Origin: Limnomonas spitsbergensis
Lineage: Eukaryota > Chlorophyta > Chlorophyceae > Chlamydomonadales
Assembly: GCA_037349105.1 (NCBI GenBank)
Contig: JAYJMM010000124.1
Coordinates: forward strand, 124,001 to 188,000
Direction of reading: 5' to 3'
Length of the DNA stretch: 64,000 nucleotides
Position numbers and translations under genes: made by a program. Every line of letters begins with the position of its first letter. The first letter of the stretch is position 1. This document shows, piece after piece, positions 24,287 through 35,914 of this stretch. The notes under the pieces are model-generated. The model was not told the origin of the DNA. It ran no database searches and saw only the letters and a list, made by a program, of their open reading frames with translations.

Positions 24287-27232
24287 AACAGCTGTGTATC
24301 AGTAACCTGCCTCCTCCCTCCTACCCCTCACCCTTACCCCAGAACAGCTGTGGATCAGTAACCTGCCTCCTCCCTCCTACCCCTCACCCTTACCCCAGGA
24401 CAGCTGTGGATCAGTAGCCTGCCTTCTCCCTCCCTCCCAACAGCTGTGGATCAGTCAGCTGCCTCCTCCCTCCCACCCTTCACCCTTACCCCAGAACAGC
24501 TGTGCACCAGTCAGCTGCCTCCTCCCTCCCACCCTTCACCCTAACCCCAGAACAGCTGTGGATCAGTCAGCTGCCTCCTCCCTCCCACCCCTCACCCTTA
24601 CCCCAGAACAGCTGTGGATCAGTCAGCTGCCTCCTCCCTCCCACCCTCCACCCTTACCCCAGAACAGCTGTGGACCAGTCAGCTGCCTCCTCCCTCCCAA
24701 TCCCCACCCTTACCCCAGAACAGCTGTGGATCAGTGAGCTGCCTCCTCCCTCCCACCCTTCACCCTCACCCCAGAACATCTGTGGACCAGTCAGCTGCCT
24801 CCTCCCTCCCAATCCCCACCCTTACCCCAGAACAGCTGTGGATCAGTCAGCTGCCTCCTCCCTCCCACCCCTCACCCTTACCCCAGAACAGCTGTGGATC
24901 AGTCAGCTGCCTCCTCCCTCCTACCCCTCACCCTTACCCCAGAACAGCTGTGGATCAGTAACTTGCCTCCTCCCTCCCACCCTTCACCCTTACCCCAGAA
25001 CAGCTGTGCACCAGTCAGCTGCCTCCTCCCTCCCACCCTTCACCCTAACCCCAGAACAGCTGTGGACCAGTCAGCTGCCTCCTCCCTCCCACCCCTCACC
25101 CTTACCCCAGAACAGCTGTGGATCAGTCAGCTGCCTCCTCCCTCCCACCCTCCACCATTACCCCAGAACAGCTGTGGACCAGTCAGCTGCCTCCTCCCTC
25201 CCAATCCCCACCCTTACCCCAGAACAGCTGTGGATCAGTGAGCTGCCTCCTCCCTCCCACCCTTCACCCTTACCCCAGAACATCTGTGGACCAGTCAGCT
25301 GCAGCCTCCCTCCCACCCTTCACCCTTACCCCAGAACAGCTGTGGATCAGTCAGCTGCCTCCTCCCTCCCACCCCTCACCCTTACCCCAGAACAGCTGTG
25401 GATCAGTCAGATGCCTCCTCCCTCCTACCCCTCACCCTTACCCCAGAACAGCTGTGGATCAGTAACTTGCCTCCTCCCTCCCACCCTTCACCCTTACCCC
25501 AGAACAGCTGTGCACGAGTCAGCTGCCTCCTCCCTCCCACCCTTCACCCTAACCCTAGAACAGCTGTGGATCAGTGAGCTGCCTCCTCCCTCCCACCCCT
25601 CACCCTTACCCCAGAACAGCCGTGGATCAGTCAGCTGCCTCCTCCCTCCCACCCTCCACCCTTACCCCAGAACAGCTGTGGACCAGTCAGCTGCCTCCTC
25701 CCTCCCAATCCTCACCCTTACCCCAGAACAGCTGTGGATCAGTGAGCTGCCTCCTCCCTCCCACCCTTACCATTACCCCAGAACAGCTGTGGATCAGTAA
25801 CCTGCCTCCTCCCTCCTACCCCTCACCCTTACCCCAGAACAGCTGTGGACCAGTCAGCTGCCTCCTCCCTCCTACCCCTCACCCTTACCCCAGAACAGCT
25901 GTGGATCAGTAGCCTGCCTCCTCCCTCCCACCCAGAACAGCTGTGGACCAGTCAGCTGCCTCCTCCCTCCCAATCCTCACCCTTACCCCAGAACAGCTGT
26001 GGATCAGTGAGCTGCCTCCTCCCTCCCACCCTTCACCCTTACCCCAGAACAGCTGTGGATCAGTCAGCTGCCTCCTCCCTCCCACCCTTCCCCCTTACCC
26101 CAGAACAGCTGTGGACCAGTCAGCTGCCTCCTCCCTCCCAATCCTCACCCTTACCCCATAACAGCTGTGGATCAGTAACCTGCCTCCTCCCTCGTACCCC
26201 TCACCCTTACCCCAGAACAGCTGTGGATCAGTAGCCTGACTCCTCCCTCCCACCCTTCACCCTTACCCCAGAACAGCTATGGACCAGTCAGCTGCCTCCT
26301 CCCTCCCAATCCTCACCCTTACCCCAGAACAGCTGTGGATCAGTAGCCTGCCTCCTCCCTCCCACCCCTCACCCTTACCCCAGAACAGCTGTGGATCAGT
26401 CAGCTGCCTTCTCCCTCCCACCCTCCACCCTTACCCCAGAACAGCTGTGGACCAGTCAGCTGTCTCCTCCCTCCCAATCCTCACCCTTACCCCAGAACAG
26501 CTGTGGACCAGTCAGCTGCCCCCTCCCTCCCACCCTTCACCCTTACCCCAGAACAGCTGTGGACCAGTCAGCTGCCTCCTCCCTCCCACCCTTCACCCTA
26601 ACCCCAGAACAGCTTTGGACCAGTCAGCTGCCTCCTCCCTCCCACCCTTCACCTTTACCCCAGAACAGCTGTGGATCAGTCAGCTGCCTCCTCCCTCCCA
26701 CCCTTCACCCTTACCCCAGAACAGCTGTGGATCAGTCAGCTGCCTCCTCCCTCCCACCCTCCACCCTTACCCCAGAACAGCTGTGGACCAGTCAGCTGCC
26801 TCCTCCCTCCCACCCTTCACCCTAACCCCAGAACAGCTTTGGACCAGTCAGCTGCCTCCTCCCTCCCACCCTTCACCTTTACCCCAGAACAGCTGTGGAT
26901 CAGTCAGCTGCCTCCTCCCTCCCACCCTTCACCCTTACCCCAGAACAGCTGTGGATCAGTCAGCTGCCTCCTCCCTCCCACCCTCCACCCTTACCCCAGA
27001 ACAGCTGTGGATCAGTCAGCTGCCTCCTCCCTCCCAATCCTCACCCTTACCCCAGAACAGCTGTGGATCAGTAACCTGCCTCCTCCCTCCTACCCCTCAC
27101 CCTTACCCCAGAACAGCTGTGGATCAGTCAGCTGCCTTCTCCCTCCCACCCTTCACCCTTACCCCAGAACAGCTGTGGACCAGTCAGCTGCCTCCTCCCT
27201 CCCAATCCTCACCCTTACCCCAGAACAGCTGT
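24287..27232 (+). repeat. 56-bp satellite segment (higher-order repeat 7)
   Basis: 2,946 bp, about 53 units. It introduces variants not seen to its left: CCTCGTACCCC near 26193, and TAGCCTGACTCC near 26233. Both recur in the next segment and throughout the inverted right domain, so this higher-order type is the likely source of the right-hand array. Confidence 0.88.
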
Positions 27233-28252
27233 AGACACGTCCCCTCTCCCCCCATCACCTGTCTTAGCCCATGGCCAGACACATCCCCTCTCCCCCCACC
27301 ACATGCACCAGCTCATGGCCAGACACATCCCCTCTTCCCCCACCACCTGTCCCAGCCAGAACAGGTATGGATCAGTCAGCTGCATCCTCCCTCCCAACCC
27401 TCACCCTTACCCTCCTCACCTCTGCACCTGCCAGCCCAGGGCCATTTACATTTTTGGCATTTTGGTCAGCTGCTTCATATCCTTTCACTCCACATCTGGC
27501 CAGCTCTCCACCTACTTACTGTACCTTTCTTCCCTATTTTCAGAAGATCAACCAACATCCCAAGTCTCCAACCAAGAGGCCTATCATCTTGCAAGCTCAA
27601 GTCCACGTTCCCGCCAGTAAGCACCAAATAAATGCACCAAATAAATGCACATCAATGCCCTGCCCCCATCACCTGTCCCAGCTCATGGCCAGACACATCC
27701 CCTCTCCCCCCATCACCTGTCCCAGCTCATGGCCAGACACATCCCCTCTCCCCCCATCACCTGTCCCAGTTCATGGCCAGACACATCGCCTTTCTCCACA
27801 CCACCTTGCATCCGTCACTTCGTAGCTTTCGTATATTGTGTCTTGCACACTTTAATCAAAGCACCCATACCAAAGATAAAATCTGTAGGAGTAGGAGTTG
27901 TGAGTCAACCTGGGCATTGCTTGCTGTACCTGCCTTGTACCATCCATGTATTAAGATGTACATGAGGCCCACATGGCAGTACAGTATCCTTAGAAAATTC
28001 GCAAACCCTGCATTGCCTGAACCCTCCAGCTTTCCTTTCAATTCCTAGGTCCTGAGCCATCCAGCCTTGCCACCAACCCTGTATCCTGAGTCCTCCAGCC
28101 TTGCACTCAACCCCTAGGTCCTAAACCCTCCAGCCTTGCACTCAACCCCTGGGTCCTAAACCCTCCAGCCCACTGGGCAGGACAACTCGTAAGAATATTC
28201 TGGAACCCTGCCCCCTCGTGTGCTAGGCTGCACATCCTACCCCTTATCTCAG
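27233..28252 (+). repeat. Core block copy 8
   Basis: Carries the copy 1/2-type variants (CCACCACATGCACC, CAGACACATCCCC) and a private CCTGTCTTAGCCC near 27259. The first satellite unit after it reads TGTGGATCAG where most other copies have TGTGTATCAG. Confidence 0.92.
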
Positions 28253-31086
28253 AACAGCTGTGGATCAGTAACCTGCCTCCTCCCTCCTACCCCTCACCCT
28301 TACCCCAGAACAGCTGTGGATCAGTAACCTGCCTCCTCCCTCCTACCCCTCACCCTTACCCCAGAACAGCTGTGGATCAGTAGCCTGCCTTCTCCCTCCC
28401 TCCCAACAGCTGTGGATCAGTCAGCCGCCTCCTCCCTCCCACCCTTCACCCTTACCCCAGAACAGCTGTGCACCAGTCAGCTGCCTCCTCCCTCCCACCC
28501 TTCACCCTAACCCCATAACAGCTGTGGATCAGTCAGCTGCCTCCTCCCTCCCACCCCTCACCCTTACCCCAGAACAGCTGTGGATCAGTCAACGGCCTCC
28601 TCCCTCCCACCCTCCACCCTTACCCCAGAACAGCTGTGGACCAGTCAGCTGCCTCCTCCCTCCCAATCCCCACCCTTACCCCAGAACAGCTGTGGATCAG
28701 TGAGCTGCCTCCTCCCTCCCACCCTTCACCCTTACCCCAGAACATCTGTGGACCAGTCAGCTGCCTCCTCCCTCCCAATCCCCACCCTTACCCCAGAACA
28801 GCTGTGGATCAGTGAGCTGCCTCCTCCCTCCCACCCTTCACCCTTACCCCAGAACATCTGTGGACCAGTCAGCTGCAGCCTCCCTCCCACCCTTCACCCT
28901 TACCCCAGAACAGCTGTGGATCAGTCAGCTGCCTCCTCCCTCCCACCCCTCACCCTTACCCCAGAACAGCTGTGGATCAGTCAGCTGCCTCCTCCCTCCT
29001 ACCCCTCACCCTTACCCCAGAACAGCTGTGGATCAGTAACTTGCCTCCTCCCTCCCACCCTTCACCCTTACCCCAGAACAGCTGTGCACCAGTCAGCTGC
29101 CTCCTCCCTCCCACCCTTCACCCTAACCCCAGAACAGCTGTGGATCAGTCAGCTGCCTCCTCCCTCCCACCCCTCACCCTTACCCCAGAACAGCTGTGGA
29201 TCAGTCAGCTGCCTCCTCCCTCCCACCCTCCACCCTTACCCCAGAACAGCTGTGGACCAGTCAGCTGCCTCCTCCCTCCCAATCCCCACCCTTACCCCAG
29301 AACAGCTGTGGATAAGTGAGCTGCCTCCTCCCTCCCACCCTTCACCCCTACCCCAGAACATCTGTGGACCAGTCAGCTGCAGCCTCCCTCCCACCCTTCA
29401 CCCTTACCCCAGAACAGCTGTGGATCAGTCAGCTGCCTCCTCCCTCCCACCCCTCACCCTTACCCCAGAACAGCTGTGGATCAGTCAGCTGCCTCCTCCC
29501 TCCCACCCCTCACCCTTACCCCAGAACAGCTGTGGATCAGTAACTTGCCTCCTCCCTCCCACCCTTCACCCTTACCCCAGAACAGCTGTGCACGAGTCAG
29601 CTGCCTCCTCCCTCCCACCCTTCACCCTAACCCTAGAACAACTGTGGATCAGTGAGCTGCCTCCTCCCTCCCACCCCTCACCCTTACCCCAGAACAGCCG
29701 TGGATCAGTCAGCTGCCTCCTCCCTCCCACCCTCCACCCTTACCCCAGAACAGCTGTGGACCAGTCAGCTGCCTCCTCCCTCCCAATCCCCACCCTTACC
29801 CCAGAACAGCTGTGGATCAGTGAGCTGCCTCCTCCCTCCCACCCTTACCATTACCCCAGAACAGCTGTGGATCAGTAACCTGCCTCCTCCCTCCTACCCC
29901 TCACCCTTACCCCAGAACAGCTGTGGACCAGTCAGCTGCCTCCTCCCTCCTACCCCTCACCCTTACCCCAGAACAGCTGTGGATCAGTAGCCTGCCTCCT
30001 CCCTCCCACCCAGAACAGCTGTGGACCAGTCAGCTGCCTCCTCCCTCCCAATCCTCACCCTTACCCCAGAACAGCTGTGGATCAGTGAGCTGCCTCCTCC
30101 CTCCCACCCTTCACCCTTACCCCAGAACAGCTGTGGATCAGTCAGCTGCCTCCTCCCTCCCACCCTTCCCCCTTACCCCAGAACAGCTGTGGACCAGTCA
30201 GCTGCCTCCTCCCTCCCAATCCTCACCCTTACCCCATAACAGCTGTGGATCAGTAACCTGCCTCCTCCCTCGTACCCCTCACCCTTACCCCAGAACAGCT
30301 GTGGATCAGTAGCCTGACTCCTCCCTCCCACCCTTCACCCTTACCCCAGAACAGCTATGGACCAGTCAGCGGCCTCCTCCCTCCCAATCCTCACCCTTAC
30401 CCCAGAACAGCTGTGGATCAGTAGCCTGCCTCCTCCCTCCCACCCCTCACCCTTACCCCAGAACAGCTGTGGATCAGTCAGCTGCCTTCTCCCTCCCACC
30501 CTCCACCCTTACCCCAGAACAGCTGTGGACCAGTCAGCTGTCTCCTCCCTCCCAATCCTCACCCTTACCCCAGAACAGCTGTGGACCAGTCAGCTGCCCC
30601 CTCCCTCCCACCCTTCACCCTTACCCCAGAACAGCTGTGGACCAGTCAGCTGCCTCCTCCCTCCCACCCTTCACCCTAACCCCAGAACAGCTTTGGACCA
30701 GTCAGCTGCCTCCTCCCTCCCACCCTTCACCTTTACCCCAGAACAGGTGTGGATCAGTCAGCTGCCTCCTCCCTCCCACCCTTCACCCTTACCCCAGAAC
30801 AGCTGTGGATCAGTCAGCTGCCTCCTCCCTCCCACCCTCCACCCTTACCCCAGAACAGCTGTGGATCAGTCAGCTGCCTCCTCCCTCCCAATCCTCACCC
30901 TTACCCCAGAACAGCTGTGGATCAGTAACCTGCCTCCTCCCTCCTACCCCTCACCCTTACCCCAGAACAGCTGTGGATCAGTCAGCTGCCTTCTCCCTCC
31001 CACCCTTCACCCTTACCCCAGAACAGCTGTGGACCAGTCAGCTGCCTCCTCCCTCCCAATCCTCACCCTTACCCCAGAACAGCTGT
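28253..31086 (+). repeat. 56-bp satellite segment (higher-order repeat 8), start of palindrome
   Basis: 2,834 bp, about 51 units. From about 29820 onward the unit order mirrors the right domain up to 43139, making this the outer part of the left palindrome arm. Private variants include GTCAACGGCC near 28590 and GATAAGTGAG near 29311. Confidence 0.88.
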
Positions 31087-32106
31087 AGACACGTCCCCTC
31101 TCCCCCCATCACATGTCCCAGCCCATGGCCAGACACATCCCCTCTCCCCCCATCACCTGCACCAGCTCATGGCCAGACACATCCCCTCTTCCCCCACCAC
31201 CTGTCCCAGCCAGAACAGGTATGGATCAGTCAGCTGCATCCTCCCTCCCAACCCTCACCCTTACCCTCCTCACCTCTGCACCTGCCAGCCCAAGGCCATT
31301 TACATTTTTGGCATTTTGGTCAGCTGCTTCATATCCTTTCACTCCACATCTGGCCAGCTCTCCACCTACTTACTGTACCTTTCTTCCCTATTTTCAGAAG
31401 ATCAACCAACATCCCAAGTCTCCAACCAAGAGGCCTATCATCTTGCAAGCTCAAGTCCACGTTCCCGCCAGTAAGCACCAAATAAATGCACCAAATAAAT
31501 GCACATCAATGCCCTGCCCCCATCACCTGTCCCAGCTCATGGCCAGACACATCCCCTCTCCCCCCATCAACTGTCCCAGCTCATGGCCAGACACATCCCC
31601 TCTCCCCCCATCACCTGTCCCAGTTCATGGCCAGACACATCGCCTTTCTCCACACCACCTTGCATCCGTCACTTCGTAGCTTTCGTATATTGTGTCTTGC
31701 ACACTTTAATCAAAGCACCCATACCAAAGATAAAATCTGTAGGAGTAGGAGTTGTGAGTCAACCTGGGCATTGCTTGCTGTACCTGCCTTGTACCATCCA
31801 TGTATTAAGATGTACATGAGGCCCACATGGCAGTACAGTATCCTTAGAAAATTCGCAAACCCTGCATTGCCTGAACCCTCCAGCTTTCCTTTCAATTCCT
31901 AGGTCCTGAGCCATCCAGCCTTGCCACCAACCCTGTGTCCTGAGTCCTCCAGCCTTGCACTCAACCCCTAGGTCCTAAACCCTCCAGCCTTGCACTCAAC
32001 CCCTGGGTCCTAAACCCTCCAGCCCACTGGGCAGGACAACTCGTAAGAATATTCTGGAACCTTGCCCCCTCGTGTGCTAGGCTGCACATCCTACCCCTTA
32101 TCTCAG
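31087..32106 (+). repeat. Core block copy 9 (inside left palindrome arm)
   Basis: Mirror partner of core copy 10. The pair shares CCCTGTGTCCTG, where other left copies have CCCTGTATCCTG. It also carries changes that its mirror copy lacks (AGCCCAAGGCC, CCATCAACTGTCCC, GAACCTTGCC). The two palindrome arms are therefore nearly, but not exactly, identical. Confidence 0.92.
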
Positions 32107-32846
32107 AACAGCTGTGTATCAGTAACCTGCCTCCTCCCTCCTACCCCTCACCCTTACCCCAGAACAGCTGTGGATCAGTAACCTGCCTCCTCCCTCCTAC
32201 CCCTCACCCTTACCCCAGGACAGCTGTGGATCAGTAGCCTGCCTTCTCCCTCCCTCCCAACAGCTGTGGATCAGTCAGCTGCCTCCTCCCTCCCACCCTT
32301 CACCCTTACCCCAGAACAGCTGTGCACCAGTCAGCTGCCTCCTCCCTCCCACCCTTCACCCTAACCCCAGAACAGCTGTGGATCAGTCAGCTGCCTCCTC
32401 CCTCCCACCCCTCACCCTTACCCTAGAACAGCTGTGGATCAGTCAGCTGCCTCCTCCCTCCCACCCTCCACCCTTACCCCAGAACAGCTGTGGACCAGTC
32501 AGCTGCCTCCTCCCTCCCAATCCCCACCCTTACCCCAGAACAGCTGTAGATCAGTGAGCTGCCTCCTCCCTCCCACCCTTCACCCTTACCCCAGAACATC
32601 TGTGGACCAGTCAGCTGCAGCCTCCCTCCCACCCTTCACCCTTACCCCAGAACAGCTGTGGATCAGTCAGCTGCCTCCTCCCTCCCACCCCTCACCCTTA
32701 CCCCAGAACAGCTGTGGATCAGTCAGCTGCCTCCTCCCTCCTACCCCTCACCCTTACCCCAAAACAGCTGTGGATCAGTAACTTGCCTCCTCCCTCCCAC
32801 CCTTCACCCTTACCCCAGAACAGCTGTGCACGAGTCAGCTGCCTCC
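32107..32846 (+). repeat. Terminal 56-bp satellite segment of left domain
   Basis: 740 bp, about 13 units, exactly the length of its mirror at 40113-40852. The array stops abruptly inside a unit (AGCTGCCTCC, then CTATTTCACC). A CCCCAAAACAGC unit near 32760 has its counterpart (CTGTTTTGGGG) in the mirror segment. Confidence 0.92.
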
Positions 32847-32940
32847 CTATTTCACCGGCCTGCCCCATGTTCCAAGCTAGCAGAAGTGACATAAATACAC
32901 ATGAACACTGTCACTAAGAAAGTGTGCGGTTTTGAGGCCT

Positions 32941-33805
32941 CTACAGAGCACTCAGCCATGCAACATTGCCGGCGGGGATGACATCGGTGTTATAAAACAC
33001 CATGCCCTTCTTCTTGTCTCCGCTACCCGCCATTGAAACCTTGACATCTAGTAGGTACGCCCACGTGCCCTTGGCCCCTGGCGCATTCAAAGTTGCAAGC
33101 ACGACGGTGTGCGCTTTTCGGCCCCTGAACAGGCTGCCGGAGGCCTCCGACCTAAACGTGCAGAACATGCCTGCCTCGCTGCACTGCCGCACCGCCATAA
33201 AGAGGCGTTGGAGGCAGCTGTCTTTCCATCCGACATTGAAGGAGAAGACGTACCGAATCACAGGGACCTCCGGATCCCAGTTTGGGTGCACGAGGAGGGT
33301 CTCCTTGCTTGCTTCAGAGTCAGGTCCGAACAACGCTTGCATCTGTCCTTTCGGCCACTGGAGAGCCATGACATCGAAGATCTGCGATGACGTCGAAACA
33401 AATCGTCTAAGACCGGTATCTTCGACGTCATCGTCAGAAGCATCATGAGCGTATGCAGCAACACATAACTCACCCCCTTCGGGCTCGGCTGCACCTCTAC
33501 GCCAAATGTGGACATGGCCCCGGCGAATAAGGCAAACACCATCATCGCCCCATCGTCACACCCGACGTCCGTGAACGCTATGTGGGCGGCAACTCCCGGA
33601 GTCAAGCAATTAATGAACACCAGCATGAGTGCGGCCTTGCTCAAGTTTGAGGCCGTTCCCGGCATGCCGTTTCCGCTGTCTCGCCCCAAACCTCGCAAGG
33701 CACGCATTTTGAGTAGCAGCATGAAATTCTTTACAGGGGTACCACAGTGCGAACCCAGCCGACTGGCGCACGGGCAAGGATGCGCTTGGGTGCAATGGCC
33801 GCCAT
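32941..33805 (-). CDS. Three-exon candidate gene, left copy: predicted 237-aa membrane-associated protein of unknown family
   Basis: Mirror of the gene at 39154-40018. Reading on the minus strand, exon 1 is 33805-33735, exon 2 is 33675-33474 and exon 3 is 33381-32941, ending in TAG. The introns (33734-33676, 59 bp; 33473-33382, 92 bp) begin GTAAAG and GTGAGT and end CAG, and all four splice dinucleotides are intact. The protein matches the right copy. The one coding difference I found is synonymous: a Pro codon CCA here (base 33283), CCG in the right copy. Both copies are intact on paper, so the pair is a recent duplication or is kept alike by gene conversion. I do not recognise the family. 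Expression is unknown. Confidence 0.6.
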
Positions 33806-34406
33806 GTCGATTTTTAATTAGCTGTTGATTTTGAACACACATCTCATAACGATCGTTAACAAATGGGCATGCCGCAGACCTAACGCCACCGCCAATCTGC
33901 TGATCCGACCACAAGGACAGGTGCTTCACCAAAGTCCACTTGGAATGGCAGCAGTGGTTCTATCATTATGTTAATGCGCGTGTGGTAGACATCGGAAGTC
34001 ATATGGGGAAGGTAATGAGGTCAGGCCCGCGACCTTCAACTTGCTATCCACCCCCTCATTCCACTAAACCGAGCGCTCACACCATCACAGGATGCGAGTG
34101 GAGCCAGCGAAAGCCCTGTAGTGGTATGAGGTCTTCGACAAGCGAAGCGGCGCATCAGGCGATTGTGCAGGTGAGGAATGAGGGGAGTCCAGGTTAGCGA
34201 GGCGCGACCTGCCACACAATGGACGAACTGACAACAGGAATATTAGCGAGGCTGCCAAGGTGGAAGTCCAAAGCTGCAGGGAGCAAGGGGGACGGGTCTT
34301 CAGATCGGGCTTCGCAGGCAAATTGATTCTTCCGGATGGGGTCAGGGCGGCCGGATGAACCTAGAAAGGACGAACACAGAGAAATGTCCAGGTTGCTTGC
34401 CCAACA
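33806..34406. other. Arm sequence without a recognised gene (left)
   Basis: Upstream flank of the left three-exon gene and the equivalent of 38553-39153. It is AT-moderate and non-repetitive, and only short open frames (85 codons or fewer) are seen. The promoter of the gene would lie here, but I cannot point to a TATA or other defined element. One arm difference was noted near 33966 (TATCATTATG here; the mirror reads as TATTATTATG). Confidence 0.6.
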
Positions 34407-34538
34407 CATGGCCAAATGCACCCCCTCTCCCACCACCACCTGCCTCAGCCCATGGCCACAGGCAGCCCCTATCCCCAAACCAACTGCATCAGCCCATGGC
34501 TGCCCATGCTGATTTCCAATGCCTCCCCCCCGTACTGG
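34407..34538 (+). repeat. Diverged 44-bp minisatellite units in left arm
   Basis: CATGG recurs at 34407, 34451 and 34495, spacing exactly 44 bp each time. The units (CATGGCCAAATGCACCCCCT..., CATGGCCACAGGCAGCCCCT...) are clearly related to the 44-bp unit of the core blocks (CATGGCCAGACACATCCCCT...) and of the 59.4-60.7 kb array. They are the most diverged members in the window, so they may be an old copy of the family. Confidence 0.8.
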
Positions 34539-34600
34539 TTGAACCTTGCATGCAATGAAAAAGAGTAACATCTGCAGGGTTGCTAGATGCAATGTACATG

Positions 34601-35090
34601 ATGCATGCACTTCATTGTAGTCTCCGTATACTAATTTCGGTGGAACAAACCTCTGTCCCTTGCTACCACAGGTTTAGGCTGGCTGGCCTACCTACCATGC
34701 ATCGTGCTGGTCTGAAGCTACAGAAGACCAGCCTCATCAGCTATAGGAAGTCTACCAGCCCCGTGCACTACCAGCCCCGTGCACTACCAGCCCCGTGCAC
34801 ATGACTCCATCAAGATGCTTACACCGCGCGCCATGAGGCCACCCGCCCAGCGACAACATTGCAGGTAAAAATGGCATGTCACGTGTAGGGCATGCTGATC
34901 AGGAAATGTAGGGCAGGCTGGTTACATCAGCACTCATTTACTGACTGGACTAGCACATTTAAATTACAAGAATCTCTAGTTGAAGCCACACACAGTTTCT
35001 GAAGTTAGGGGGATTTGCTTTCGTTAGCTGCGCCGTCCACACATAGGTACAAAATCATGGAGGCAGGGTACCTGCCATGGTCGACAGGAG
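34601..35090 (+). repeat. Arm direct repeat, copy A (left arm)
   Basis: 490 bp, repeated at 35437-35914. The differences are a few substitutions, one fewer 16-bp repeat and a 4-bp insertion in the second copy. It contains an exon-like stretch bounded by CCCTTGCTACCACAG (acceptor-like, ends 34671) and GCAG/GTAAAA (donor-like, GT at 34865). Inside, three copies of the 16-bp motif TACCAGCCCCGTGCAC lie at 34753-34800. The in-frame reading LAGLPTMHRAGLKLQKTSLI resembles the reading from a diverged copy near 60.7 kb. Confidence 0.8.
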
Positions 35091-35436
35091 CAGGTAAGGT
35101 GTAGGGCCCTTATGTAAAAACGTCATGTCTCCTCAAGCCACTAATTTGTGTGGCCCATCCCTTTGCAGGTGGTCGTGAAGATGAAGAGCTCAGACCATCG
35201 TGTGAGTTGGGGTGGGGAGGAGCTATGGGAAAGAAAGGGGGAAGAGGCCCTGCACACTTTTCACACCTCAGGCATTTACATGAGTGGCAAATTGTAATTA
35301 AAAAAAACTCTGGGCATGGGTGCACAAGTGAATGTGCATGAATCAATGCAGGTGCAAGTACTAACAAAGGTGCATGCCCTAGAGGGATATCCATCAGGAT
35401 TAGGGTCCGGTACGCATACATGGGCATGTCCTCCCA
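35091..35436. other. Spacer between arm direct repeats (left)
   Basis: 346 bp. It starts with a donor-like CAG/GTAAGG (GT at 35094) and contains an acceptor-like CCCTTTGCAG ending at 35168, then a donor-like T/GTGAGTTGG at about 35202, so a 33-bp micro-exon is conceivable. I could not build an open multi-exon reading frame from these. Equivalent to 37523-37868. Confidence 0.4.
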
Positions 35437-35914
35437 ATGCATGCACTTCATTGTAGTCTCCGCATACTAATTTCGGTGGAACATACCTTTGTCCCTTGCT
35501 ACCACATGTTTATGCTGGCTGGCCTACCTACCATGCATCGTGCTGGTCTGAAGCTACAGAAGACCAGCCTCATCAGCTATAGGAAGTCCACCAGCCCCGT
35601 GCACTACCAGCCCCGTGCACATGACTCCATCAAGATGCTTACACCGCGCGCCATGAGGCCACCCGCCCAGCGACAACATGGCAGGTAAAAATGAATGGCA
35701 TGTCACGTGTAGGGCATGCTGGTCAGGGAATGTAGGGCAGGCTGGTTACATCAGCACTCATTTACTGACTGGACTAGCACATTTAAATTACAAGAATCTC
35801 TAGTTGAGGCCACACACAGTTTCTGAAGTTAGGGGGATTTGCTTTCGTTAGCTGCGCCGTCCACACATAGGTACAAAATCATGGAGGCAGGGTACCTGCC
35901 ATGGTCGACAGGAG
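35437..35914 (+). repeat. Arm direct repeat, copy B (left arm)
   Basis: Second copy of 34601-35090, offset 836 bp at the start and 824 bp at the end because of the indels. Only two 16-bp motifs (35589-35620) are present, so the exon-like frame stays open 16 codons further than in copy A (..YQPRAHDSIKMLTPRAMRP..). The acceptor-like AG is lost here (CCACATG at about 35505) but present in the mirror copy (CCACAGG), a difference between the palindrome arms. Confidence 0.8.

Larger units (their letters stand above)
1..32846 (+). repeat. Left 56-bp satellite domain with higher-order repeats
   Basis: About 420 tandem units of 56 bp. Each starts with CAGCTGTGGATCAGTCAGCTG-like sequence (two CAGCTG hexamers 9 bp apart), continues with a C/T-only stretch, and ends CACCCTTACCCCAGAA. 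Units differ at a few diagnostic positions: TCAGTCAG / TCAGTGAG / TCAGTAAC / TCAGTAGC after GTGGA; GATC versus GACC; TGCACC or TGCACG; CAGCAG versus CATCTG. Length variants of 40, 42 and 55 bp also recur. Nine core blocks (described separately) interrupt the array. The repeat on this strand is almost free of G runs; the complementary strand has five G-runs per unit. The array continues beyond the left edge of the window. I see no centromere- or transposon-specific signature that names it. Confidence 0.97.

Noticed and set aside
1..32846. CRISPR-like array
   Set aside because: The units are directly contiguous, with no unique spacers, they vary internally, and no cas genes are present. This is a eukaryotic satellite.
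33002..33448. 148-codon frame on the strand opposite the three-exon gene (and its mirror)
   Set aside because: Antisense shadow of exon 3 plus intron. The spliced sense model has splice signals and better protein-like composition.
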